This document shows positions 17,855 to 25,823 of a DNA stretch of 64,000 nucleotides, in pieces (position 1 is the stretch's first letter; the number at the start of each line of letters is the position of its first letter). The stretch covers positions 1-64,000 of the forward strand of contig NZ_QETF01000004.1 of NCBI RefSeq assembly GCF_003129565.1, in the 5' to 3' direction. The notes beneath the pieces were generated by a model. The model had not been told where the DNA came from, ran no database searches, and worked only from the letters and a program-made list of their open reading frames with translations. The position numbers and the translations under genes were made by a program. Origin of the DNA: Salibaculum griseiflavum (lineage in GTDB: Bacteria; Pseudomonadota; Alphaproteobacteria; Rhodobacterales; Rhodobacteraceae).

Positions 17855-17907
17855 CGGCTAAGGAGAAGCAGGCCGAGCAGGGCCGGGATATGTGCGATGC
17901 TCGTCAT
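17848..17907 (-). CDS. leuL: leuA leader peptide
   Basis: A 19-codon ORF reading MTSIAHIPALLGLLLLSRL, with seven Leu codons including four in a row (CTG CTT CTC CTT). It lies about 75 bases upstream of leuA in the same direction, and its stop falls inside the leader hairpin. An in-frame TAG four codons upstream of the ATG fixes the start, and no Shine-Dalgarno sequence precedes it. The role is that of a leucine sensor: ribosomes short of Leu-tRNA should stall on the Leu run and change leader folding. Confidence 0.85.
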   Translation of the reverse strand: MTSIAHIPALLGLLLLSRL

Positions 17908-17915
17908 GGGAAGGC

Positions 17916-17943
17916 ACTATACGCAGGCGATCGTGTTTGGAAA
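17916..17943 (-). promoter_or_regulatory. candidate leuA promoter
   Basis: TATAGT (17921-17916, minus strand) is a good -10 box; TTTCCA (17943-17938) is a moderate -35 at 16-base spacing. The predicted start near 17909 is only about two bases from the leader-peptide ATG, so the leader peptide would be made from a leaderless message. Confidence 0.45.
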
Positions 17944-18007
17944 GGGGGCCTGCGGAAAATTTTGCGCAGGCGCATGCCACGACCTTGGATTGAGAACCGC
18001 GACGGCA

Positions 18008-18655
18008 TCAGATCCAGCTTCTGCTGTCGGCGCGGTCGGGCGAATCCAGGTGGGGGATGGCGTTGAAGCTGGACAGGTAGGTGCCGGTGTCGAGGACGCG
18101 GAACCGGTGGATCGACGAATTGTAGATCGGCAGCAGAACCTGGGCCAGGCGTTCGGGGTCGAGGTCGAGCGCCAGGCGCAGCGCCATGGCGATGACCCCG
18201 CCCGAGGTCACGCAGAGCACCCGGCGGCCCGGTTCGGCGGCCTCGTCCAGCACGGTCCGGATGCGATCCTCGAAACTGGCGAAGGGTTCCGCGCCGGTGA
18301 TCTCGGCGGCGTGCCAGGCGGCGAAGGTCTGCGGGACATGGGCCGCGAAATCCTGTTCCGAGGCCGGTTGCGGCAGGCCGTGGGTGATCTCGATGTCGCG
18401 GGCCAGCGCGAAATAGTCGAGCTCGTTGAGCCGGTCGTCGGCCTTGTCGGCCGTCACGCCCATGCCTTCGGCGGTTTCACGGTGGCGGCGCATCGTGCCG
18501 GTCAGGACATGGTCGAACGGGGATTCGTGGGTTTGCATCCATTCGCCCAGCCACGCGGCCTGCCGGTGGCCAAGCTGCGACAGGCGGTCATACTCCGCCT
18601 CGCTGGTCGCACCGGTATTGGCCTGCCCATGTCGCACCATCACGATTTCGCCCAT
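18008..18655 (-). CDS. histidine phosphatase family protein
   Basis: A 215-residue protein of the phosphoglycerate mutase/acid phosphatase superfamily. The catalytic phosphohistidine lies in VMVRHGQAN (5-13, His9), the partner Arg in TGTMRRHRETAEG, and the second catalytic His is most likely the one in the C-terminal half (VLCVTSGGVIAMAL has Ser/Gly where many relatives have H-G-G). The missing usual His in that segment makes the exact activity uncertain. The ATG at 18655 is preceded by GAAAGGGACC; an in-frame extension to 18769 is antisense to nothing known but has no signal. Substrate unknown. It stands alone between the leuA leader and a divergent SDR gene. Confidence 0.75.
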   Translation of the reverse strand: MGEIVMVRHGQANTGATSEAEYDRLSQLGHRQAAWLGEWMQTHESPFDHVLTGTMRRHRETAEGMGVTADKADDRLNELDYFALARDIEITHGLPQPASEQDFAAHVPQTFAAWHAAEITGAEPFASFEDRIRTVLDEAAEPGRRVLCVTSGGVIAMALRLALDLDPERLAQVLLPIYNSSIHRFRVLDTGTYLSSFNAIPHLDSPDRADSRSWI

Positions 18656-18749
18656 CTTGGTCCCTTTCCGGTGGTGGAGTGGATTGGGTGGCATGGGCGC
18701 AGGTCGGATACAACTGGAAAGGTCCGGGGGGCGCCCTAGGCTTGGCTCT

Positions 18750-19409
18750 ATGAAAAGAGCACTTGTCATCGGCGCCTCGGGCGGGATCGGCGCGGCACTG
18801 GCCGCGGAACTGGAAACACGCGACTACGCGGTCACGGGCCTGTCGCGGTCCGTTGACGGGCTGGACGTGACCGATGCGGCCTCGGTCGAGCGGCACCTCG
18901 GCGCGCTGGAGGGACCGTTCGACGCGATCTTCGTCGCGGTCGGCACGCTGGCGGATGGCGGTGCGCCGGAAAAATCCCTCTCAGCCATCGAGCCGGCGCA
19001 GATGGCCCGTGTCCATATGGTCAACGCGATTGGACCGGCGCTGGTTCTGGCGCATGTCGAACGGCTCTTGCCGCGTGAGGGGCGTTCGACGGTCGGTGTT
19101 CTGTCGGCGCGGGTCGGGTCGATCGGCGACAACCGGATGGGCGGCTGGTATTCCTACCGCGCTTCCAAGGCGGCCGTGAACCAGGTCATCCATGGCGCGG
19201 CCATCGAGATCGGGCGCAAGCGCAAGGAGGCAGTTATCGCTGCGTTGCATCCCGGCACGGTCGAAACCGCCTTTACCGCCGGCTATCCGGGGCATTCGAA
19301 AGTGTCCCCGGAAGAGGCTGCCCGAAACCTTTGTGACGTGATGGCGGGCTTGGAGCGGACGCAGTCGGGCGGGTTCTTCGACTATGCCGGCAAGGAGATC
19401 CCCTGGTGA
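18750..19409 (+). CDS. short-chain dehydrogenase/reductase
   Basis: A 219-residue SDR. The cofactor motif is VIGASGGIGAALA (6-18) and the catalytic Tyr and Lys are in WYSYRASKAAVN. The N-terminal half is compact and the protein is slightly shorter than the usual 250 residues, as in the CsgA/cell-cell signalling type of SDR. The stop overlaps the GTG start of the photolyase gene (GTGA), so the two are co-translated; this arrangement suggests a linked function but the substrate is unknown. Confidence 0.82.
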   Translation: MKRALVIGASGGIGAALAAELETRDYAVTGLSRSVDGLDVTDAASVERHLGALEGPFDAIFVAVGTLADGGAPEKSLSAIEPAQMARVHMVNAIGPALVLAHVERLLPREGRSTVGVLSARVGSIGDNRMGGWYSYRASKAAVNQVIHGAAIEIGRKRKEAVIAALHPGTVETAFTAGYPGHSKVSPEEAARNLCDVMAGLERTQSGGFFDYAGKEIPW

Positions 19410-20932
19410 CGCGGCTGGTCCTGATCCTTGGGGATCAGTTGAGCGAGGGGCTTACGGCCCTGAAAGCTGCGGACAGGGCGCGTGACGTTGTGGTCATGGC
19501 CGAGGTTGCGAATGAGGCCGGCTACGTACCGCATCACCCCAAGAAGATCGCATTCCTTTTCAGCGCAATGCGCAAGTTCGCCGCCCGGCTGCGCGCGGGG
19601 GGCTGGGATGTGCGATACGGGCGGCTGGATGACCCGGATACCGGCGACAGCATCTGTGCCGAACTGCTACGCCGGTCCGAGGAAACAGGCGCGACGGAGG
19701 TTCTGGCGACGGAGCCGGGCGAATGGCGGCTGATCGAGGCACTCAAGGCCTGTCCGGTCCCCGTGACAATGCTGCCCGATGACCGGTTCCTGTGTTCCCA
19801 CGCGGAATTCGAGGCCTGGGCGAAGGGCCGCAAGGCCCTGCGGATGGAGTATTTCTACCGGGAGATGCGCCGGAAGACCGGCCTTCTCATGGAGGGGCAC
19901 CAGCCAGCCGGTGGCCAGTGGAATTTCGACCATGACAACCGCAAGCCCGCCCCCGGGGCGGTGGATTTCAGCGGCCCGATGCGGTTCGAGCCGGATACGG
20001 TGGCGCGCGAGGTCCTGGACCTCGTGCGCGACCGGTTCGGCCAGAACTTCGGCGACCTCGATGATTTCTGGTTCGCCACGGATGGCACACAGGCCCGCCG
20101 GGCGCTGGCCCATTGGGTCAAAGGCGGCCTGCCAAAATTCGGTGACTACCAGGATGCGATGCTGAGCGGCGAGCGATTCCTCTGGCATGGCGTGATCTCG
20201 ATGTACCTCAATGCCGGGCTTCTGGACCCGCTGGAGGTGTGCGCGGCGGTGGAACAGGCCTGGCGCGACGGGGCGGCGCCGCTCAACGCGGCCGAAGGGT
20301 TCATCCGACAGGTCATCGGCTGGCGGGAATACGTGCGGGGCATCTATTTTCTCGAAGGGCCGGACTACGTGACCCGCAACGCGCTCGGCAATTCGCGCGA
20401 CTTGCCGTGGATGTATTGGGGTGGCGAGACAAGGATGCGTTGCATGCAAGAGGCCGTGGCCCAGACCCGGGCCGAGGCCTATGCGCACCATATCCAGCGG
20501 CTCATGGTGACGGGCAATTTCGGGCTGTTGGCCGGGATTGACCCGCAGAAGGTGCATGAATGGTACCTGGCGGTCTATGCCGATGCCTATGAATGGGTCG
20601 AGGCGCCGAACACGATCGGGATGAGCCAGTTTGCCGATGGCGGCATCATCGCGTCAAAACCCTATGTGTCGAGCGGCAATTACATCAACAAGATGTCGGA
20701 TTACTGCAAGGGCTGCGCCTATTCGGTCAGCAGGAAGACAGGGGAGGGGGCCTGCCCGTTCAACCTGCTCTACTGGCATTTCATGGACCGGCACCGGGAT
20801 CGCTTCGCGGGCAATCCGCGCATGGCGCAGATGTACCGGACATGGGACCGCATGGACCCTGACAAGCGCGAAACGGTGCTGGCCGAGGCGGGAGAGCTGC
20901 TGGCCCGGCTGGATGCGGGCGAGGTGGTGTAG
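19406..20932 (+). CDS. phrB: iron-sulfur (6-4) photolyase/cryptochrome (CryB/PhrB type)
   Basis: A 508-residue flavoprotein of the FeS-BCP class, which repairs (6-4) photoproducts with blue light or acts as a photoreceptor. An N-terminal alpha/beta antenna domain (1-130) precedes the helical FAD domain. Four Cys in the class-specific spacing (346, 434, 437 and 450: MRCMQ, YCKGC, GACPF) would bind a [4Fe-4S] cluster; the spacing equals that of Agrobacterium PhrB. Other landmarks: HHPKKIAFLFSAMRKFA, QVIGWREYVRGIY, and MVTGNFGLLAGIDP. It starts with GTG overlapping the stop of the upstream SDR. In Rhodobacter the orthologue CryB responds to light and singlet oxygen. Confidence 0.92.
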   Translation: MTRLVLILGDQLSEGLTALKAADRARDVVVMAEVANEAGYVPHHPKKIAFLFSAMRKFAARLRAGGWDVRYGRLDDPDTGDSICAELLRRSEETGATEVLATEPGEWRLIEALKACPVPVTMLPDDRFLCSHAEFEAWAKGRKALRMEYFYREMRRKTGLLMEGHQPAGGQWNFDHDNRKPAPGAVDFSGPMRFEPDTVAREVLDLVRDRFGQNFGDLDDFWFATDGTQARRALAHWVKGGLPKFGDYQDAMLSGERFLWHGVISMYLNAGLLDPLEVCAAVEQAWRDGAAPLNAAEGFIRQVIGWREYVRGIYFLEGPDYVTRNALGNSRDLPWMYWGGETRMRCMQEAVAQTRAEAYAHHIQRLMVTGNFGLLAGIDPQKVHEWYLAVYADAYEWVEAPNTIGMSQFADGGIIASKPYVSSGNYINKMSDYCKGCAYSVSRKTGEGACPFNLLYWHFMDRHRDRFAGNPRMAQMYRTWDRMDPDKRETVLAEAGELLARLDAGEVV

Positions 20933-21139
20933 GGCGCGACTGGCCGGATCAATGTCGGCGCAGGGACTTGGGCCTCGAAATGGCGAAAGAGGAGCAGCGA
21001 ACGGTTGCTGTGAGTTGATGTCCGACGTTTGTCGGGAGGCCTATCGCCAGCCCCGGGGGCGGTCTGGCAATAGGCCGGCACCTTCGGTGCTATTCGGCGC
21101 AGACTACAGAATGACCGCTTCGTCCCGCCAACCCGACCG

Positions 21140-22585
21140 TTACTCGGTCGTGGACTCTTCGCCCACCGGGTCCGAGGCCGGACTGCCGCTGTTCTGGCTG
21201 ACGAGGGCACCATCCTGCCAATCGCCTTCGGCGACCTGGCCCGTGGCATAGGTCATCGTGCCTTCACCCTGGCGGCGGCCCGAGCGGAACATGCCTTCGT
21301 AGACGTCGCCATTGGCATAGGTGGCCACGCCCAGCCCGGAAATCTCGCCGTTCTGCCACTGGCCTTCGTAGACGAAGCCGTCCGCCATGGTGATCTTGCC
21401 GGTGCCGTGGCGTTGGCCGTCCACGAATTCGCCTTCGTAGACCGTGCCGTCGGCATAGGTCGCCTTGCCCATGCCGTTGCGCTGCCCATTCGCCCATTCG
21501 CCTGTGTAGGAATATCCGTCGGCATAGGTCATCGTGCCTTGGCCGTGGTTCTTGCCGTCCTTGAATTCGCCCTCGTAGACCAGCCCGTTGGCATAGGTGG
21601 CGACGCCTTCGCCATCGATCACGCCGTTTTTCCAGGTGCCTTCATAGGTGGACCCGTCGGGATAGGTGATCTTGCCGGTGCCGTGGGCGATGTCGTCCTG
21701 GAATTCCCCAACATAGACCGAGCCATCGGGATAGGTGACTTCGCCCTGACCCTCGATCTGGCCCTCGGACCACTGGCCGACATAACGATAGCCGTCGGTG
21801 CCGGTGAAGACCCCCTGGCCGTGGCGCAGGTCATTCTTGAAACCGCCCTGATAGACATCGCCATTGGCGAAGGTCACGGTGCCCTCGCCCTCGCGCTTGC
21901 CCGCGACGAGGTCGCCCTCGTAGATGTCGCCGCCGGGCTGGATCAGCCGGCCTTCGCCCTGGATCTGGCCATCGGCCCACATGCCTTCATAGACCAGCCC
22001 GTCGGGCATGGTCAGCTTGCCCTCGCCTTCGCGCGTGCCATCCTCCAGGTTGCCTTCGTAGATCGCCCCGTCGGGATAGGTGATCCGGCCGATGCCCTGC
22101 TTGACGCCATTGACCCAAGGGCCTTGATAGACATAGCCGCCCGGGCTGCGCATGACGCCCTGGCCGTGATGCATCGCATTTCGGAACTCGCCCTCGTAGA
22201 CGACGCCGTTGGCATAACGGGCGATGCCTCGGCCCGTGATGTTGCCCTCGGTCCAGTCGCCCTCGTACGTGCCGCCATCGGCAAAGGTGATCTGCCCGAA
22301 CCCATGTGGCTTGCCGGCGGCGAATTCGCCTTCGTAGACCGAGCCATTGGGGAACTTCGCCGTCCCCTGGCCGCGAATCTCGCCCTCGAACCATTCGCCG
22401 GTATATTCGTAGCCGTTGGGCAGCCGGTAGGTGCCCTGGCCGTGCTGAAGCCCGTTGAGGAACTGTCCCTCGTAGACACCGCCATCGTCATACTGCTTGG
22501 TCTGGATGGACTGCGCCCAGCCCGGCATGGCGCCGGCGAGGGCCAGCGAGGCGGCAAGGATCATCGGCGTCTTGATACGCGGCAT
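21140..22585 (-). CDS. periplasmic MORN-repeat protein
   Basis: A 481-residue exported protein. A Sec signal peptide (about 1-25, ending GWAQS) is followed by 18 full MORN repeats of exactly 23 residues (33-446; consensus DG-VYEGEF-NG--HGQG--TY), one partial repeat, and a 20-residue acidic tail. MORN repeats form an elongated beta-sheet and usually serve as scaffolds or lipid/protein binding surfaces. No enzyme domain is attached, so the protein is all repeat. The ATG at 22585 follows GGGGAGAG; a longer in-frame reading to 23515 is antisense to nadE and is rejected. Gene stands alone, convergent with the photolyase. Confidence 0.85.
   Translation of the reverse strand: MPRIKTPMILAASLALAGAMPGWAQSIQTKQYDDGGVYEGQFLNGLQHGQGTYRLPNGYEYTGEWFEGEIRGQGTAKFPNGSVYEGEFAAGKPHGFGQITFADGGTYEGDWTEGNITGRGIARYANGVVYEGEFRNAMHHGQGVMRSPGGYVYQGPWVNGVKQGIGRITYPDGAIYEGNLEDGTREGEGKLTMPDGLVYEGMWADGQIQGEGRLIQPGGDIYEGDLVAGKREGEGTVTFANGDVYQGGFKNDLRHGQGVFTGTDGYRYVGQWSEGQIEGQGEVTYPDGSVYVGEFQDDIAHGTGKITYPDGSTYEGTWKNGVIDGEGVATYANGLVYEGEFKDGKNHGQGTMTYADGYSYTGEWANGQRNGMGKATYADGTVYEGEFVDGQRHGTGKITMADGFVYEGQWQNGEISGLGVATYANGDVYEGMFRSGRRQGEGTMTYATGQVAEGDWQDGALVSQNSGSPASDPVGEESTTE
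21248..22489 (-). repeat. 69-bp tandem repeats encoding MORN units
   Basis: Eighteen in-frame 69-bp units in direct tandem within the MORN gene. Unit length is constant but the DNA sequence has diverged between units, so this is an old protein-level array and not a hypervariable satellite or a CRISPR. Confidence 0.85.
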
Positions 22586-22738
22586 GGTTGGCTGCTCTCC
22601 CCACGAGTGTTGCGCCACAGGGTAATCAGCGGCGGGCCGCAAGACAACGGTGAAACCGGACCCAGTCATGCCATTCGGCTTCACCTTGCCGGTCAGTCTG
22701 CTACATGAGCGGCCAGGACTGTCGAAGGATGTGCAGCA

Positions 22739-24397
22739 ATGGCCGACCGTTTCCGCCTGACCATGGCGCAACTGAACCCGACCGTGGGGGATATCGCGGG
22801 CAATGCCGCAAAGGCGCGCGCGGCCTGGGAAGAGGGCAAGGCGGCGGGGGCCGACATGGTCATGCTGCCGGAGATGTTCATCACCGGCTACCAGACGCAG
22901 GACCTTGTGATGAAGCCGATCTTCGTGCGCCGTGCGGTCGAGGCCGTTGAGGCGCTGGCGGAGGATTGCGCCGACGGGCCGATCCTGGCGATCGGGGGAC
23001 CCCTGCCGGAGACCAACAAGCTGCACAACGCCTATTTCATACTGAAGGGCGGCAAGATCCACGCCACGACACGCAAGTATTTCCTGCCCAATTTCAATGT
23101 TTTCGACGAGGTCCGCCTGTTCTCGCGCAGCGATATGCAGGGGCCTTGGGATGCCGGGCCGCTGCGGATCGGGACGCCGATCTGCGAGGATGCCTGGTAT
23201 CCGGATGTCTGCGAGGCGATGGCCGAGAGCGGCGCCGAGTTGCTGCTGGTGCCCAATGGCAGCCCCTATTTTCGCGACAAGCGCGAGGTGCGGATGAACC
23301 AGATGGTGGCCCGCGTCACGGAATGCGACCTGCCGCTCGTCTACCTCAATACCGTGGGGGCGCAGGATGACCAGGTGTTCGACGGGGGCTCCTTCGTGCT
23401 GAACCGGCACGGTGCGCTGGCGATGCAGATGAGCCATTTCGCCGAAGAGATCGCCCATGTGGATTTCACCCGTGACGGCGACGGCTGGTGCGCCGCGCCG
23501 GGCGAGATGACCCACGTGCCCGACAGCCTGGAACAGGATTACAACGCGATGGTTCTGGCCTTGCGCGACTACATGGGCAAGACCGGGTTTCAGAAGGTGC
23601 TTCTGGGCCTTTCGGGCGGGGTGGATTCGGCCATCGTCGCGGCCATCGCCACCGACGCGCTAGGGCCGGAAAACGTGCGCTGCGTGATGCTGCCCTCGGA
23701 ATACACGTCCGAAGGGTCGCTGACCGATGCCAAGGCCGCGGCCGCGGCGCTGGGCGTGCGCTACGATACCGTGCCGATCGGCGAGGTGCGGGCGGCGGTC
23801 ACGCAGACGCTGGCGCCGCTGTTCGAGGGACTGGCCGAGGACCTGACCGAGGAAAACATCCAGTCGCGCATCCGCGGCCTGCTGCTCATGGCGCAGTCCA
23901 ACAAGTTCGGGGAAATGCTGCTGACCACCGGCAACAAGTCCGAGGTCGCCGTGGGCTATGCCACGATCTATGGCGACATGGCCGGCGGCTACAATCCGAT
24001 CAAGGATCTCTACAAGACACGGGTCTTCGATATCTGCCGCTGGCGCAATGCAAATCACCGCGATTGGATGATGGGGCCTGCGGGCGAGGTTGTGCCGGCT
24101 GCGATCATCGACAAGCCACCCTCGGCCGAACTGCGGGAAGACCAGAAGGACAGCGACAGCCTGCCCGATTACGAGGTGCTGGACGCGATCCTGCATATGC
24201 TGGTGGATGAAGAGGCCAGCGTGTCGGATTGCGTGGCCGCAGGCTTTGACCGGGACGTGGTCAAGAAGGTCGAGCACCTGCTCTACATCAGCGAATACAA
24301 GCGGTTCCAATCCGCACCCGGTCCGCGCCTTTCGCTCAAGGCCTTCTGGCTGGACCGGCGCTATCCCATCGTCAACCGCTGGCGCGACGACAGCTGA
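22739..24397 (+). CDS. nadE: glutamine-hydrolysing NAD+ synthase
   Basis: A 552-residue two-domain enzyme that makes NAD+ from deamido-NAD+, ATP and glutamine. The N-terminal nitrilase-like glutaminase domain has the catalytic triad Glu45 (LPEMFITGYQ), Lys113 (TRKYFLP) and Cys149 (GTPICEDAWYPD). The C-terminal ATP-pyrophosphatase domain has SGGVDS at 292-297 and later LTTGNKSEVAVGYATIYGDMAGG and KPPSAELREDQKDSDSLPDYEVLD. Ammonia is channelled between them. The ATG follows GAAGGA. Single gene, divergent from the MORN protein. Confidence 0.96.
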   Translation: MADRFRLTMAQLNPTVGDIAGNAAKARAAWEEGKAAGADMVMLPEMFITGYQTQDLVMKPIFVRRAVEAVEALAEDCADGPILAIGGPLPETNKLHNAYFILKGGKIHATTRKYFLPNFNVFDEVRLFSRSDMQGPWDAGPLRIGTPICEDAWYPDVCEAMAESGAELLLVPNGSPYFRDKREVRMNQMVARVTECDLPLVYLNTVGAQDDQVFDGGSFVLNRHGALAMQMSHFAEEIAHVDFTRDGDGWCAAPGEMTHVPDSLEQDYNAMVLALRDYMGKTGFQKVLLGLSGGVDSAIVAAIATDALGPENVRCVMLPSEYTSEGSLTDAKAAAAALGVRYDTVPIGEVRAAVTQTLAPLFEGLAEDLTEENIQSRIRGLLLMAQSNKFGEMLLTTGNKSEVAVGYATIYGDMAGGYNPIKDLYKTRVFDICRWRNANHRDWMMGPAGEVVPAAIIDKPPSAELREDQKDSDSLPDYEVLDAILHMLVDEEASVSDCVAAGFDRDVVKKVEHLLYISEYKRFQSAPGPRLSLKAFWLDRRYPIVNRWRDDS

Positions 24398-24522
24398 CGG
24401 ACGGGCGCCGCTCGCTGGCCCCGGCCAGCATCGCCCCGCCCGCCGTCCCGGTTGATGTCGCGAACGGGCGGCGAGGTCGAAAACGGAACAGATCGGCGCG
24501 CCGTTTCGTATGACAGGATCTC

Positions 24523-25074
24523 ATGATCCGGACCCATGCGATTCCCGACGCTTTCTCCCCTGCCGAATGCGAGCGCCTTTTGGCCGTGGTCGCCGAGGCG
24601 CCGGCAAATGATGCGCGGCTGGTGGGCCGACAGACCGATCACAACCAGCGCCGTGCCAGCCTGGTCTGGGTGGAGGACCTCGACGAGGTCGATTGGGTCA
24701 TGGACCGGATCGTCACCCTCGTGGCAGAGGCCAACCGGACCGTTTTCGATTTCAGCCTGACCGAGTTTGCCGAAAGCGCCCAGGTCGCCAGCTATGACGC
24801 AGATGTCGGAGGGCATTTCGATTGGCATTCCGACATCGGTGACGGACGGTTGGCCGGCAGGCGCAAGTTGACCATGGTGGTGCAATTATCCGACCCCGCC
24901 TCCTATGAAGGGGGCATGCTGGAGATCATGCCGTCGGGCCATGTCATCGCGGCCAGCAACGCGCGCGGGGCCGCCGTTCTGTTTCCCTCCTACCTGCTGC
25001 ATCGGGTGACACCGATCACGCGCGGGCAGCGGCAGTCCCTTACGATCTGGGCCCACGGACCGGCCTTCCGCTGA
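24523..25074 (+). CDS. Fe(II)/2-oxoglutarate-dependent oxygenase (PKHD/PiuC-like)
   Basis: A 183-residue cupin-fold oxygenase. Iron ligands are most likely His102 and Asp104 (DWHSD) and His160 (LLHRVTP), with Arg170 (GQRQSLTIW) positioned to bind 2-oxoglutarate. The segment YEGGMLEIM is typical of prolyl-4-hydroxylase-like enzymes. Such enzymes hydroxylate a side chain or small molecule; the substrate is not evident from context. An AGGATC precedes the ATG. It stands between nadE and wrbA with no overlap. Confidence 0.8.
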   Translation: MIRTHAIPDAFSPAECERLLAVVAEAPANDARLVGRQTDHNQRRASLVWVEDLDEVDWVMDRIVTLVAEANRTVFDFSLTEFAESAQVASYDADVGGHFDWHSDIGDGRLAGRRKLTMVVQLSDPASYEGGMLEIMPSGHVIAASNARGAAVLFPSYLLHRVTPITRGQRQSLTIWAHGPAFR

Positions 25075-25084
25075 TCGGATTGCC

Positions 25085-25140
25085 GTTGTGCGCAACCGCG
25101 CATAACCTCTGTATTTTCGCGAAATTGCGCGTTGTGCGCA
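25085..25140 (+). promoter_or_regulatory. direct repeat upstream of wrbA
   Basis: GTTGTGCGCA occurs at 25085-25094 and again at 25131-25140, 46 bases apart, each within GCGC-rich flanks; TTGTGCGCAA in the first copy is itself nearly palindromic. The spacing and position in the wrbA upstream region are compatible with regulator sites, but no regulator can be named. Confidence 0.3.
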
Positions 25141-25180
25141 GGGGGTTATCTGAGCCGGGATGCAATTCATGGAGAGTGAC

Positions 25181-25774
25181 ATGAGCAACCCGAAAATCGC
25201 GATTATCTATTATTCGACCTATGGCACCAATCACGGTGTCGCCCAGGCTGCAGCGAAGGCCGCTGAAGAAGCCGGGGCCGAGGTGCGCCTGCGTCGCATC
25301 CCCGAAACTGCCCCGGCCGAGGTCGTCAATGGCCAGGATGCCTGGAAGGCCGCGGCCGAAGCGCAATCCGACATTCCCGAGGTCAGCCTCGACGATGTGG
25401 AATGGGCTGATGGCCTGTTCTTCTCCTCGCCCACCCGGTTCGGTAGCGTTGCCAGCCAGACCCGGGCCTTCATCGACACGCTTGGTCCGCTCTGGCAGAG
25501 GGGTGCCCTTGCCGACAAGGCGGTTACGGCGACCACGTCGGCCCAGAACCAGAACGGTGGCACCGAGACTGCCTTGCAGGCGCTTTATGTCAGCTTCATG
25601 CACTGGGGTGCGGTCATCGTGCCGCCGGGCTATACCGATCCGGTCAAGTTCGAGGATGGCGGCAACCCCTACGGGTTCTCGACCCAGCCGGGTGCCCTCG
25701 ACGAGGTCGGGCAGCGATCGGTGGCCCACCAGTCCAAGCGACTGGTTGCCATGGCGGCCAAACTGGCCGGCTGA
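25181..25774 (+). CDS. wrbA: NAD(P)H:quinone oxidoreductase, WrbA type
   Basis: A 197-residue flavodoxin-fold protein that carries FMN and reduces quinones by two electrons, limiting redox cycling. FMN-phosphate loop: YYSTYGTNHGVAQ (9-21); the second FMN contact is FFSSPTRFGSVASQ, and TTSAQNQNGGTETAL matches the WrbA STASQHGGQETT-type loop. The ATG at 25181 has GGAGAG at good distance; an ATG seven codons upstream lacks one. Monocistronic as far as can be seen. Confidence 0.92.
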   Translation: MSNPKIAIIYYSTYGTNHGVAQAAAKAAEEAGAEVRLRRIPETAPAEVVNGQDAWKAAAEAQSDIPEVSLDDVEWADGLFFSSPTRFGSVASQTRAFIDTLGPLWQRGALADKAVTATTSAQNQNGGTETALQALYVSFMHWGAVIVPPGYTDPVKFEDGGNPYGFSTQPGALDEVGQRSVAHQSKRLVAMAAKLAG

Positions 25775-25823
25775 CCGCACGAACCATGCTAGGCTGCCCC
25801 TTTAACGAGATTCGGGGGCAGCC

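Noticed and set aside
20933-21139. Possible RNA gene between photolyase and MORN gene
   Set aside because: No tRNA-like or stable fold recognised and no promoter visible.
21248-22489. Possible CRISPR or satellite array
   Set aside because: Repeats are contiguous, in frame, 69 bp long and diverged; they encode MORN units.
22586-23515. 310-codon extension of the MORN protein
   Set aside because: Antisense to nadE with low-complexity composition; the ATG at 22585 gives a signal peptide directly.
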